64,000 nucleotides of DNA, from positions 45,267 to 109,266 of the forward strand of contig JAVTVY010025149.1 of assembly GCA_036873755.1 (NCBI GenBank). The letters are read 5' to 3'. The notes below the pieces were generated by a model. That model had not been told where the DNA came from. It did no database searches and saw only the letters and a program-made list of their open reading frames with translations. Below, in pieces: positions 13,501 to 26,536 of the stretch. The DNA is from Hanleya hanleyi. Lineage: Eukaryota > Mollusca > Polyplacophora > Lepidopleurida > Hanleyidae. Numbering within the stretch: position 1 is the first letter of the stretch; each line of letters begins with the position of its first letter. A program made the position numbers and the translations under genes.

Positions 13501-14261
13501 TTATGCACGAAATATTGTGTGCAAACGTAGCACATTATTTTGGTGACAGTGCATATACCCTCATGTAACTGGCTTTACCAAGAACTAAGATAATAGTCGA
13601 GGGTAAAAAAATCAATTTGCTCATCCAATTTATCCACGTTCTTCAACAGCTAACCTCCAAGGAAAAATTAGGTCAACCAAAAATCAATCGGTTCTCAGGT
13701 GATACGTGAAGTATGTTTCTGGTCGAGCTGTAATCCAAGATTCAGGATCTAAGACGACTCTTCAATAATTGGCCTTGATAGAAAGTAATCTAACGTCTGG
13801 TATCAAAACAAATTGATAGTAATGATTCCCGATATTTTTCTAACTATCGTGAAATCTTTTCCCTTGACAAAGTGGGTCAGATCAATTTCTTTTGATCAAC
13901 GTGTATATTTATCCTAATTTTGGCATTATAAATCTTTCCGGGGGTATTTGTACTCTGGTTACCGTTCAGACTTGTGAAAAAGTAATCTCGAGCCAAATAA
14001 AAACAAATCAAGCCCTCGTTTAAATTGTAGTGACACAAGGTAGACGCGATCATCAACAAAGGAAAACAAGATACATGTTTTTGCATAACCAATGACAATT
14101 GTCCATTCTGCAATAGGGGAAAGGTCATATTTTTTTATATCTCCATTCTCGTTGAAAAGAATCTAGCGCAAACTGAAATGCGACTGTAGACGACTTGTGG
14201 CTATTCTGTGGGTATGCTTCACTGTGTCATTTTGAAGTAAGACGAAGTCAAATGATACTTT
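13501..14261. other. Unassigned stretch
   Basis: Nothing recognised apart from chance frames. Confidence 0.4.
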
Positions 14262-14518
14262 TCTATGGTTTGCCGTAATTCCATACTTGTCTATGGTTTG
14301 TCCATAATTCCATACTTGTCTATGGTTTGTCCGTAATTCCGTACTTGTCTATGGTTGTCTGTAATTCCATACTTGTCTATCGTTGTACGTAATTCCATAC
14401 TTGTGTATGGTTTGTCCGTAATTCCATACTTGTCTATGGTTTGTCTGTAATTCTATACTTGTCTATGGTTTGTCGGTAATTCCATACTTGTCTATGGCTT
14501 GTCCGTAATTCCATAATT
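14262..14518. repeat. 29-bp minisatellite, 9 copies
   Basis: Nine head-to-tail units of about 28-29 bp are present, each with a ctatggtttgtc start, a gtaattcc middle and an atacttg end. Units differ by single substitutions and 1-bp deletions in the gtttgt part. The last unit decays into the flanking sequence. Confidence 0.9.
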
Positions 14519-15399
14519 GACAAAAAAATTGAATTTACATTGGGAGTTATTTGAATTTGAATAGATCGGTTTGCGAAACTTTTAAATTTCTGCACTAATA
14601 ACTATATTTGAACATTTTATTCTTGCAACATAGTATTCAAACAGAAAAAAGTAAGCCCTATTTTTTCAAAGTTAACCTCATTTTGGTGCGTTTATTATAG
14701 TAAATCAATTGAGCGAAGCTTGAGGAGGTATCCAGGAAGAAAATCGCTATGGCTTGGAGCCTTAATCCGGGAATTAAATTGGCCAAATGAATAGCAAGTT
14801 GTAGTCCGATGATTCACTTCATTTGATCCGCCGAATAAATCTGTTTTATCCGTGGGTTAATTGACCAATCAATTGCAGGTTCTCGCGGAAGGGCAAACTC
14901 CCTAGGATTAGAACAGTGAATCAATTCTGTATTGTGAGGCCGAGAATTAAAATGACCAATTAAATACATCTTTACAAAAAGCCGTTTCGTGAAATTGGCG
15001 TGTGTTCCCAGTTTTGCATGCGTTCAAGAACGCATGTATTCTCGGAGTACTGCTGAAGCCGTGTTTAACGAAACTGACTTTTCCGAGTACTCCCCAATCT
15101 TAGACTGACCCGCTGAATCCGATTCAGTCAAGAAACATAACTGTTGTAGTCATCGGAAGAGATGGGTCTGATCAAAGATTATTAACTGAATCGCTTCTAG
15201 GTCTAGATGTTAATTTGGTGGCTTAAGTCCGCGAAATAAACCGATTTATTCCTCAGACTAGTATATGTTATCTTATTGGTTACTTTAATTTGCGGGTTGA
15301 AATGTTTACTTCTAGGGTTAAACGATAATAGCTACCCACAAAGGCCAACCATACGCATCTATCTAGAAGAGGTATACAACCAAGTTTAAGTGAAAGGCT
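14519..15399. other. Unassigned stretch
   Basis: No domain, array or inverted repeat seen. Confidence 0.4.
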
Positions 15400-15710
15400 C
15401 GATGCTGATACATTCTTCGAAACATGGTGCGATTTGTAACCCATCAGAAGGATAAGTCGGTGACTAGATTTCAACAAATACCATAGAATGCTAAAATCGA
15501 CTAGAACTTCTCACATGCAGCTATCCATACATGTCTGGGATAAACAACATGGGTTGGCGCACAGCTAATGTACATCATATACCATTAGCGTCGGTAGACA
15601 GCGACAGCAATGGAGCTATATATCTATCCATAAATCCTGAAATGCATTTTCGATGCCAACCCTCGGCAAGAAAGATTGATGCCCCACAGGGAATTATCTG
15701 TCATAGAGCA
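15400..15710. repeat. Dispersed repeat R1, copy 2
   Basis: Similar to 11,455-11,720. It ends just before the 24-bp array begins, so the array may have been seeded at or beside this repeat. Confidence 0.55.
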
Positions 15711-15742
15711 ACGAGATTCGTATTAACGATAAAACGATACTC

Positions 15743-18700
15743 AAGATCGGGTATGTTATGACTGAGAAGATCGGGTATGTAATGACTGAGAAGATCGGGT
15801 ATGTGATGACTGAGAAGATCGGGTATGTGATGACTGAGAAGATCGGGAATGTGATGACTGAGAAGATCGGGTATGTGATGACTGAGAAGATCGGGTATGT
15901 GATGACTGAGAAGATCGGGTATGTGATGACTGAGAAGATCGGGTATGTGATGACTGAGAAGATCGGGTATGTGGTGACTGAGAAGATCGGGTATGTGATG
16001 ACTGAGAAGATCGGGTATGTGATGACTGAGAAGATCGGGTATGTGATGACTGAGAAGATCGGGTATGTGATGACTGAGAAGGTCGGGTATGTGATGACTG
16101 AGAAGGTCGGGTATGTGATGACTGAGAAGGTCGGGTATGTGATGACTGAGAAGGTCGGGTATGTGATGACTGAGAAGATCGGGTATGTGATGACTGAGAA
16201 GATCGGGTATGTGATGACTGAGAAGGTCGGGTATGTGACGACTGAGAAGGTCGGGTATGTGACGACTGAGAAGATCGGGTATGTGACGACTGAGAAGATC
16301 GGGTATGTGACGACTGAGAAGATCGGGTATGTGACGACTGAGAAGATCGGGTATGTGATGACCGAGAAGACTGGTATGTGATGACTGAGAAGATCGGGTA
16401 TGATGACTGGAGAAGATCGGGTATGTGATGACCGGAGAAGGTCGGGCATGTGATGACCGGGAGAAGGTCGGGCATGTGATGACTGAGAAGGTCGGGTATG
16501 TGATGACTGAGAAGGTCGGGTATGTGATGAACGAGAAGATCGGGTATGTGATGACTGAGAAGGTCGGGTATGTGACGACCGAGAAGATCGGGTATGTGAC
16601 GACTGAGAAGAGTCGAGTACGTCGGGTATGTGATGACTGAGAAGATCGGGTATGTGATGACTGAGAAGATCGGGTATGTGATGACTGAGAAGGTCGGGTA
16701 TGTGATGACTGAGAAGGTCGGGTATGTGATGACTGAGAAGGTCGGGTATGTGACGACTGAGAAGATCGGGTATGTGATGACTGAGAAGGTCGAGCATGTG
16801 ATGACTGAGAAGGTCGGGTATGTGACGACTGAGAAGATCGGGTATGTGACGACTGAGAAGATCGGGTATGTGATGACTGAGAAGATCGGGTATGTGATGA
16901 CTGAGAAGATCGGGTATGTGATGACTGAGAAGGTCGGGTATGTGATGACTGAGAAGATCGGGTATGTGATGACTGAGAAGATCGGGTATGTGATGACTGA
17001 GAAGGTCGGGTATGTGATGACTGAGAAGGTCGGGTATGTGACGACTGAGAAGATCGAGTATGTGACGACTGAGAAGATCGGGTATGTGATGACTGAGAAG
17101 ATCGGGTATGTGATGACTGAGAAGATCGGGTATGTGATGACTGAGAAGATCGGGTATGTGATGACTGAGAAGATCGGGTATGTGTTGACTGAGAAGATCG
17201 GGTATGTGACGACTGAGAAGATCGAGTATGTGACGACTGAGAAGATCGGGTATGTGACGACTGAGAAGATCGGGTATGTGACGACTGAGAAGATCGGGTA
17301 TGTGATGACTGAGAAGATCGGGTATGTGATGACTGAGAAGATCGGGTATGTGATGACTGAGAAGATCGGGTATGTGACGACTGAGAAGATCGGGTATGTG
17401 ACGACTGAGAAGATCGGGTATGTGATGACTGAGAAGATCGGGTATGTGATGACTGAGAAGATCGGGTATGTGATGACTGAGAAGATCGGGTATGTGATGA
17501 CTGAGAAGATCGGGTATGTGATGACTGAGAAGGTCGGGTATGTGACGACTGAGAAGATCGGGTATGTGACGACTGAGAAGATCGGGTATGTGATGACTGA
17601 GAAGATCGGGTATGTGATGACTGAGAAGATCGGGTATGTGATGACTGAGAAGGTCGGGTATGTGATGACTGAGAAGATCGGGTATGTGATGACTGAGAAG
17701 ATCGGGTATGTGATGACTGAGAAGGTCGGGTATGTGATGACTGAGAAGATCGGGTATGTGATGACTGAGAAGATCGGGTATGTGACGACTGAGAAGATCG
17801 GGTATGTGATGACTGAGAAGATCGGGTATGTGATGACTGAGAAGATCGGGTATGTGATGACTGAGAAGATCGGGTATGTGATGACTGAGAAGATCGGGTA
17901 TGTGTTGACTGAGAAGATCGGGTATGTGACGACTGAGAAGATCGAGTATGTGACGACTGAGAAGATCGGGTATGTGACGACTGAGAAGATCGGGTATGTG
18001 ACGACTGAGAAGATCGGGTATGTGATGACTGAGAAGATCGGGTATGTGATGACTGAGAAGATCGGGTATGTGATGACTGAGAAGATCCGAGTATGTGACG
18101 ACTGAGAAGATCGGGTATGTGATGACTGAGAAGATCAGGTATGTGATGACTGAAGATCCAGGTATGTGATGACTGAGAAGATCAGGTATGTGATGACTAG
18201 AAGATCAGGTATGTGTTGACTGAGAAGATCCGGAGTACATGCTGACGACTGAGAAGATCGAGTATGCTCTGACGACTGAGAAGATCGGAGGTATGTGACG
18301 ACTGAGAAGATCGATATGTGACGACTGAGAAGATCAGGTATGTGATGACTGAGAAGATCGGGTATGTGATGACTGAGAAGATCCGGGTGCTCCTGTGATG
18401 ACCCAGGAAGATCAGGTATGTGACTGAGAAGATCGGGTATGTGATGACTGAGAAGATCGGGTATGTGATGACTGAGAAGATCGGGTATGTGATGACTGAG
18501 AAGATCGGGTATGTGATGACTGAGAAGATCGGGTATGTGACGACTGAGAAGATCGAGTATGTGACGACTGAGAAGATCGGGTATGTGATGACTGAGAAGA
18601 TCGGGTATGTGATGACTGAGAAGATCGGGTATGTGATGACTGAGAAGATCGGGTATGTGATGACTGAGAAGATCGGGTATGTGTTGACTGAGAAGATCGG

Positions 18701-19224
18701 GTATGTGACGACTGAGAAGATCGAGTATGTGACGACTGAGAAGATCGGGTATGTGACGACTGAGAAGATCGAGTATGTGACGACTGAGAAGATCGGGTAT
18801 GTGATGACTGAGAAGATCGGGTATGTGATGACTGAGAAGATCGGGTATGTGATGACTGAGAAGATCGGGTATGTGATGACTGAGAAGATCGGGTATGTGA
18901 TGACTGAGAAGATCGGGTATGTGATGACTGAGAAGATCGGGTATGTGATGACTGAGAAGATCGAGTATGTGACGACTGAGAAGATCGGGTATGTGATGAC
19001 TGAGAAGATCGGGTATGTGATGACTGAGAAGATCGGGTATGTGATGACTGAGAAGGTCGGGTATGTGATGTCTGAGAAGGTCGGGTATGTGATGACTGAG
19101 AAGATCGAGTATGTGACGACTGAGAAGATCGGGTATGTGATGACTGAGAAGATCGGGTATGTGATGACTGAGAAGATCGGGTATGTGATGACTGAGAAGA
19201 TCGGGTATGTGATGACTGAGAAGG
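15743..19224. repeat. 24-bp minisatellite, about 145 copies
   Basis: Read on the + strand, each 24-bp unit encodes the octapeptide MTEKIGYV. Common variants are M to T or L at position 1, I to V at position 5 and G to E at position 6. Because 24 is a multiple of three and units lack stops, long frames stay open on both strands (491 codons on + from 16,630; 367 on - to 15,694). Positions 17,161-17,220 and 17,881-17,940 are identical, so there is a 720-bp (30-unit) higher-order duplication. Two zones, about 16,365-16,640 and 18,085-18,420, carry indels. I call it a satellite array rather than a gene: it has no ATG-led unique N-terminus, no unique C-terminal domain and no splice context. Confidence 0.9.
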
Positions 19225-19774
19225 GGTTAGTTGCTCTATCACTACTTCATTTGGAATTCGAACGTGCTTAACAAAGATTTATTCATAGAAGTTACGCAGA
19301 GTGTTCTACTTGATATCTAGATGTCAGATTCTTCAAATTGATGTTCCTATCGTATTCGGTTTTCAGTATACCGATGATATTCTCGTCGATATGAATAGGC
19401 TTTCCATGAATGCTTTATGATGGATTATTATCATGGATTATACATGTACAGTCGATTAAACAATGTGGATACCTTCCTATATTTCCCCCTTTGAACCCCA
19501 ATATTACCGGTAATTCAATTCAATTTTACTTTGCATTTTACATTCATTAAGGACAGCGTGCAACAACAACATCATCAACAACAAAAAAACAATAAACAAA
19601 ATGACATTAAGAATTTAAACACATTTGCCACATATAGGTAGACGCATATATGATACGCAGTCTCATCAGAGTATTCAGCCTGATCCAACAATGTGACACC
19701 ACCAACAACAGCAGCAACAACAACAACTACTGTAAAAAACATGCAGAATAGAGAAGTCAGTCACCTGCTGAATG
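19225..19774. other. Spacer with AAC/ACA-rich microsatellites
   Basis: CAA-rich simple sequence lies at about 19,562-19,600 and 19,697-19,731. Otherwise unrecognised. Confidence 0.6.
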
Positions 19775-20240
19775 AAGTGAGTGGCTTAGTTGATTGCCTA
19801 TACTGTATTCCATGCACGATAAGATCTAGCCAATAAACTGTATCGATATTTCAAACGTGTAATTGTTAACACACAGAAGAGGCGCAGCCTGATATTTACT
19901 CAGCTACCACTATTTCAAGTTTAATATATGCCCTCATTTTACAGCTGTATCTCTACCATTCAGCATCAGCATCGGTCTGTCCAAGAATGTTGACAAGTGA
20001 CAAGTCTCAAGCATACTTCAGAGAGATACATGTTTTGAGGACTAAAAGACAATACTGATTTGCTGACTCATTGAGACCTGTTGTCGTGGACTACATCTAT
20101 CTATTGCTTTATAAAGGTTTATTGAAAGGGCAACTGAGAGCTGGTCGTGGCCTTTTAAGGGCCAGCCATGCTGGATCTATGTCCCATATGTTATCGTTAT
20201 TCTTAGTGTACATAAATACATCATATGCGGTATTTCAAAT
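19775..20240. repeat. Dispersed repeat R3, copy 2
   Basis: Same orientation and block order as 13,095-13,500, with moderate divergence. Confidence 0.55.
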
Positions 20241-20334
20241 ACACCACGGGTGACTTGTGTAGTGAATATATTACTAGGAAGCCATCAAAAGAAATTCGAG
20301 AAGTCATTGTATAAGTAATAGAATCGCAGCAACA

Positions 20335-20850
20335 TGTCAAAAGGGGCTTTCCCACAAAGCGTCTCCATTCAAAGTTTATCAAACTATGTGAAAATTATCA
20401 TACATTGACGGCAAAATACGATCGTAGCGTGCAAGATCTCTGTCGCTAACTTTCGTAACTCGTGTATAAATCCGCTCAACCTGGGATTAGAAACCGTTTA
20501 AATATCAGTTTTTTGCATCTCCATTGTGTTCAAATGAATAGGCACAATCCAAGCGTGACCGAGATACATGTACGTACTCTGGAAAACCACCGGGACAAAA
20601 ATCTTTTGGATACAGAATAATGGTCAGAGATTGGGGTTTTATGCAAAGAGCATCATGTCTTGCTGCCAGCATTGAAAATTGTTGAACGCTTCTCTCTTGT
20701 AAGAAATCAACTTATGTTTTTATTTCCTACACAAATGGAAATGGTGCTGCCATGCAAAATAGGTATTTTGGTTATTGACGAGAAAATTATTTTATGGTCG
20801 ACGGTTGAATCACAAAAGTGGGATCTGACACCTGCTATTCAATGATGACC
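20335..20850 (+). repeat. Penelope-like 3' end copy
   Basis: It begins in the C-terminal coding end (a decayed equivalent of KQGYSTKRLHSKF and the SVQDL block, about 20,340-20,450) and runs through the family 3' tail. The gcgtgac core, the catcatgtcttgctg block and the cttctctcttgta block are present. It is diverged and non-functional. Confidence 0.7.
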
Positions 20851-22261
20851 GCAAGACATGATGCTCTTTACATAAAAACCCATGACTGTCATTTGGCTAA
20901 GATATAATATCTCCAATCTGACGCTTGTATTCAGATTACAGTGGTTAGTATTTGTATACATATATGGATGTGTGGCACGTCCATCAGAAAACAGAAACCT
21001 GAAACAACCAATTGTACTCCGTGATGCCCTTGAAGCTTGTCTTAAGGTGATCTCTGAAGTGTACTTCATAACTATTCCATAACGATTTTTGCAGCCCCGG
21101 CTTTCTCTCCGCCAAATGTAGATGATACTCAAGCAAATCTGAATATCATTTGCTTTGTTCTGTGTATGGGTTTTGAGAGATCGGAACTGAATAATGATGT
21201 TGGTTGCTGGAAACTTCTTGGTCTGAGATTACTTCACATGTTTACTTTGTGCGGCGTGTTTTTCATTACTAGTCGATTTCGTTCTGAAACAGACGGAATG
21301 GCGGAAGCAGCAGAGAACAGTACTTGAAATAACTGTCACTCATCATTAATAAAAGGGCCATATCGTGGCGATTGAACACACAAAATAATCTGTATCAATA
21401 TTTACAGTTCCATGTATATACACGTGTAGATTAGATTTCCTGGAATGTGTCCTTAGAAATAATCTTTTCAGTAGCGTGGTCAGTGAATGTAAATATCCGC
21501 AATGACATTTTAGCACTCCCGAAGAGAGAATTCTTTGGTATGAATCTATTTCTGTTTGGTTCACCACAATATACTGGGTCATGGGTGCCTAAACACCGCC
21601 AACCACTTCAAACAAGACGAGTTCATCTACATATGACTAAAATTTCGCCACCGGTGGATGGACACAATACACAATATACGCCTGCGAATATTGTATATCT
21701 AAGATATGAATAACACAGCGAGTCTTTGAGGAATAGTCATGTGAGTTTACACACAAAGCAAGTCACATCGTTCTGGGTACTGGGTATCTCAGCATTGTTT
21801 TAAAGGGCCTTGTAGCATGTACGAAAGATACACTTTACAAAGTCTGTCGGTATGTTCTGTCTGAATATTTTTGATTATGATCACCTTCATCAACAATGAC
21901 CACGGCTTCGCATCTAAAACAACCTTGATAAACAATAAGACAGTTATAATCCTATGGAAAACGTTGATAATAATAATAATCTTGATAATAATTATTGAAT
22001 AAATGATATTTTTTTGTCCGAGAATTTGTTAGTTGGCGATGGTGGCTTGATGAAATGAAACGACACACTCTTACATACAGTGTCGAGTGCTCGTGCTAAG
22101 AATTTCCTAGCAAAGAGTGTCTTTAAGGTGAAAGAAAACTGTCCTAGTTGGCTTACAAGCCAGACACTGTCAACCACCAGACATTCTAAGCCTCCACATT
22201 GGACATTGCTATATTCCGTCATCAGCAGCCTGCAAAGTACCCGCTCCACTCTCTATGTAAT
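20851..22261. other. Unassigned stretch
   Basis: Contains an AAT-type microsatellite near 21,968-21,995. No ORF with a domain. Confidence 0.4.
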
Positions 22262-23018
22262 TACATTTTCAATCTGATTAAAACTCAGACTTAATAACCG
22301 CTCCTCTGTCGGACCTGTTGCTAATAAAGATCTGGGACAGTGCCTATAACAAATCCGTCAGCTGAACTCCGAATCAAATAGTTTCCGGGTCAAACAGTCG
22401 CCCAATGAGACGCCTCGTAGTATAGCGTGTCGGCTTCTCTCCAAATATTAACGTTGTTGTTATGCTGTTGTTGTTGCGATGCAGTTATGAACTGATTTTA
22501 TGAAACAACCGTACCTATATATCCAGCAGTGCAAGATATATCCCTTGGTCTTTTCACCTGGTCTGTCATTGAAGAGAGCAACGGGGAGCAAATAATAATC
22601 TTTGGTGATCGCTCATGGACTGGAGTCGAGAGCAAGAACTTCGTCAGCCGCCTGCATGGGTTGGATTGTTCTACGCCTCGTCCGTACACTCGGCAACATA
22701 AAGAGTTCTCGTAACCGGTAGGAAGAACGACTATACAGTGTCTTTTAATTACGTAGCATGCAAGAAAGCATCTACAGTTTCTCCTGCTTCAATGCGGGCA
22801 CGTCAAATTCATGGCACACCATGATTTTCGATCTCGCCTTGAACTTCGCCGCCACTGAATATAGGCACCCCTTCGCCTGTCGAAGTTGGACTGTGATTGG
22901 TCGCCAGTCTGACATGCGCGACAGATTTACGATAGGGACTGTCCCAGATCTTAATTTGCGATATGTCAGATAGAGGAGCGGTTATTAAGACTGAGTTTTA
23001 ATCAGATTGGTACATTTT
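22262..23018. mobile_element. Non-autonomous DNA transposon with 8-bp target duplication
   Basis: Terminal inverted repeats run inward from 22,270 (caatctgattaaaactcag) and from 23,010 (the complement of the same block). They stay alignable for about 75-100 bp, including a gcggttatta block and an agatctgggacag block. An exact 8-bp direct repeat, tacatttt, flanks the element at 22,262-22,269 and 23,011-23,018. A 741-bp element with no transposase fits a MITE-like derivative of an 8-bp-duplication superfamily such as hAT. The termini are not the textbook hAT CAGNG, so the superfamily is open. Confidence 0.6.
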
Positions 23019-23147
23019 TTAACCTATTGTAGGTAGTAAAAGAAGTCAATTTTTATGTTGTTTGATCACCGATTAACGTTCTTATCGCATATAACTTGCT
23101 TAAAAGCTAAGTGCACGAAAGTTCTTGATAGTTGCCAGCTATAAGCG

Positions 23148-24672
23148 AGGAGGAGATCAACAGACGCTTCGCCAACTATATCGATCACTTGTGCGTTCTA
23201 AACTTGATCATGGCTCCATTGTTTGCAGCGATGCAAGCAAGTCAAATTTGGCAAAGTTAGATCATATTTTCCATCAATGATTGAGACTTTGCCACGGAGC
23301 GTTCAGAACATCACCAAAAGAAAGCTTATATGTCGAAGCAGATGAATCTCCTTTAGAAGAACTAAACTAGCATTGCAATATATCACAAAATTGCGATCTA
23401 ATCGCTCAAATTCTGCGTATAATTGTTTTTCAATCTCAACACGTAGATCTGTATTCAAAGAAACCCTCCATTATCCCTCCTCTTGGAATTCGTATGAAAC
23501 CACACATTTCACCTAACAAGCTCTTACCAGTTTCACCATGACAGTTAGCCAACCAGAAGTAGATATTACAACGACGAAATAGAGAAAGGCAGATACGAGT
23601 CATCTCGTGTTTACACAAGAATTTTGTATATTGAGTGAAACATACAGATCTCATCAATCTGTTTATACAGATGTTTTTACAGATGATGAGCGATATCGTG
23701 TGCTACCATCGTTAGTTCCGAAACTAAAACCTTTCGACTTCTCGGTAAAGTTCGATATTCACTGCCGAAGCCAAACCTCTTGTTAGCTTTAGAAGGTATT
23801 GGGTCTACTATAGGAGGAAAATATGTCATATTCTCAGATTCACTGATATGCCTTCAGGCGATTGAGACTGGAACTTCAGCTCACCTCACCATTTTGAACA
23901 TTCTGCTATTATATGTCCGTAGATTTCATCAACAGATTGATGTTATGTTTTGTTGGTGGGGGATTGATGTTGTGTTTTGTTGGTTGTCTAGTCACGTTGG
24001 CATCGAAGGAAATACTGAAGCTGATAAAATGGCTAAGGCAACACTAGATGATGAGGTTGATCCTGTCGGAATTCCATATAGCGATTTCAGACCCTCTATC
24101 TGTGCTTATGTGAGAAAGCTGTTTCAGTCTTTGTAGGATGCTGTGGATAATAAATGACTTCATAAGTTTCAATACACTGTATGCTTTGGATAATAACAAA
24201 CTTCATGAGTTTAAAAAATCTGTACGGTATATTCATCGGAGTAGCCAGAAACGTTTCGACCAAGCCATGATCAGACGATGTAGAATCGGCCATACCCGAT
24301 TACCTCGCGAACGTTCACTAAAAAATTGAACTAGCCCCAAGGTGTATTCCATGCCACGAAGGTCTCACACTAAAACATATTCTGATCGACTGTATAGATT
24401 TTAAGATTATAAGAGATTCTTTTGATCAAGCACCTACTTTCGAAGATCTTTTAGTCGGGTAAAAGAAGACTGTATTTTAGGTTATTTGAGAGAAATCGAT
24501 TTGTTGTATAAGTTTTAATGTATGCACATTTTTTGGTGTGTTGTGCTGATTACTTCTGGGTTGTTGACTTGCTTTTGTTGGGATACTTAGAATTTTGTTT
24601 GATCGTCGCTATATAGCTGAAATATTGCTGAACGCGACGTTAGACCTTAATTTTCCCTCTCTCTCTCTTTAA
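23148..24672 (+). pseudogene. LINE fragment: RT C-terminal region, RNase H and 3' end
   Basis: In broken frames, 23,148-23,520 reads as the segment after the RT palm, with LYRSLVRSKLDHGSIV, a LRLCHGAFRTSP block, SLYVEADE and SKKPSIIPPLGIRMKP. From 23,780 to 24,136 an open frame shows an RNase H domain: FSDSL holds a catalytic Asp, and FCWLSSHVGIEGN with EADKMAK holds the late motif. A tandem duplication of about 30 bp doubles the strand before SSHVG (about 23,935-23,990). The C-terminal end has the RCxxGHTRL and CxxC...HILIDC blocks (to about 24,400). The 3' end is a conserved ctgaacgcgacgtta block followed by TC microsatellite. An RNase H-bearing LINE of the I/Nimb/Jockey group is the best fit. 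Confidence 0.75.
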
Positions 24673-25309
24673 GCTATTGTATATTTCCTGTACATATATG
24701 ACCCAAAATATATTTCATCTCACACAAACGAGGAAGCGAAAACTTATGCACAAAGATCCAGTTAGTCGGAAAGGTTTCACATCTTTCCGTGTTGGTTAAT
24801 TGAAATCACACTGAAATACAATAAAAGATCACATGTTTTCCACAGAGCATCCCCAGGATGTTCCCTTGAAACCATCATTGCTCAAGTTATTCTGTTAGAT
24901 AAGGTCGACCTGGAGTCGAGTCAGCAGTCATGACAGGTAGCAGATAACTAAAAACAAGGACACGAGGTAAAACAAACAAATATCACGTGAGAGGTTTTCT
25001 GAACTGGAACAGATGGGGTTGTTCGCCCTAGTTAGTGAATACCGGAATTGTGTTCTCGTGGCCTATTTGACTGTTAACTTCGTAACATTGCCAGTATGAG
25101 CATGAAATAATGAAGAGTGATCCTGCACCTAGTGGTATCGATTATACAGAGTGAAGTCACATTGCACAACAGTGACTTTTATCGTTTTACTTAAACTGAT
25201 CAATCCAAATTCTCCCTGGAGTTACGTCAAGCTAATAGAAGGGTTTGGTAATAGGCCTTCGTTCACAATATATTTTTTCTATCCACACAACTGCCGAAGG
25301 AGATGAGTG
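24673..25309. other. Unassigned stretch
   Basis: No motif, array or shared repeat recognised. Confidence 0.4.
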
Positions 25310-25420
25310 GTGTATCGAGAAGGCGTATATTTATCACGTTATCACTGACGTAAACCTACCACTGATAGGTGCTGAAGTTAGTTTTCATCTTTATCCAACA
25401 CTCATACAGCAATGACGAAG
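25310..25420. repeat. Dispersed repeat R4, copy 1
   Basis: Matches 32,725-32,840, 34,925-35,065 and, more weakly, 40,375-40,500. Shared blocks are gatgagtgg-like, aaggcgtatat, gttatcactga, aacctaccactga and a tccaacactcatacag-like end. The 40-bp minisatellite begins directly after it. Confidence 0.55.
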
Positions 25421-25819
25421 ATAATCACCTGTTGACCCCTGGCGGCAGGAAGTCCAGGAGATAATCACCTGTTGACCCCTGGCGGCAGGAAGTCCAGGCG
25501 ATAATCACCTGTTGACCCCTGGCGGCAGGAAGTCCAGGAGATAATCACCTGTTGTCCCTGGCGGCAGGAAGTCCAGGAGATAATCACCTGTTGTCCCCTG
25601 GCGGCAGGAAGTCCAGGAGATAATCACCTGTTGACCCCTGGCGGCAGGAAGTCCAGGAGATAATCACCTGTTGACCCCTGGCGGCAGGAAGTCCAGGAGA
25701 TAATCACCTGTTGTCCCCTGGCGGCAGGAAGTCCAGGAGATAATCACCTGTTGACCCCTGGCGGCAGGAAGTCCAGGAGATAATCACCTGTTGACCCCTG
25801 GCGGCAGGAAGTCCAGGAG
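25421..25819. repeat. 40-bp minisatellite, 10 copies
   Basis: Ten near-identical head-to-tail units run without spacers (unit starts at 25,421, 25,461, 25,501, 25,541, 25,580, 25,620, 25,660, 25,700, 25,740 and 25,780). Each contains ataatcacctgttg, cccctggcggcagg and aagtccagg. Variation is limited to an a/t change after gttg, one 1-bp deletion in unit 4 and one g/c change at a unit end. The high identity shows recent expansion. Confidence 0.95.
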
Positions 25820-26536
25820 AAGATGAACGTGATTACTTAAATTGAGTCTGATGAATTCGTTCCACAATTAACGTTATATATGGGGATAAAAATAATGAGA
25901 GAAGTCCGAATTGGTAATAAAAATACCTGATATTAGTATATCAGTGTGAAGGGTAGCTCGAATTCCATATTGCTCATTTCGAGACAGAAGTCGAATTAGT
26001 CTGTCTGATTAGGCTGCTTGATTGCTTTTCCCAGTAACATTAGTTGAGATATTTGGAGTATAAGATTATGTATAACTCGACAGATATTGGCATTTCAACT
26101 ATTCCTTCAGACAGCGGTGTTATATTATCTTGAAAACACCTTTTCGCTCAATTATGAATGCTAATAATATTAACTAATTACTTTGATTTACCAGCAGGGG
26201 ATATCCGTAACACAACATCAGCTGGTTGGTGGGTTCATGATCTTTGTTGTCGATCCCAAGGTTTTCCTCTTGATAATCTAATCTTACCTCTCAATGAAAT
26301 AGTTAGAGGGTGACATGGTGGTCTTCAAATCCATTATGTTGAAACTAAAGTCCATGGTCCAGGGTCCCCAGATTTCAAATCCATGGAACTGGGGGAAGGC
26401 GCCTCACCATGCTTAAAACTAAGCAGTTCTTCAAACGTTGGCCGAATGACAAGGTAGTGCTATCTACACTAACCATGGTTTACTCATTGCAACATTCCGC
26501 TTAATGTACAGATAAAGGTATTTTTTCCTCAATTAG
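25820..26536. other. Unassigned stretch
   Basis: Nothing recognised. Confidence 0.4.

Noticed and set aside
16630..18105. 491-codon octapeptide-repeat protein
   Set aside because: The frame is a by-product of a 24-bp stop-free unit. Antisense frames are equally open, and no unique termini or gene context exist.
25421..25819. Possible CRISPR array (10 regular 40-bp repeats)
   Set aside because: Units are directly joined with no unique spacers, no cas genes are present and the context is eukaryotic.
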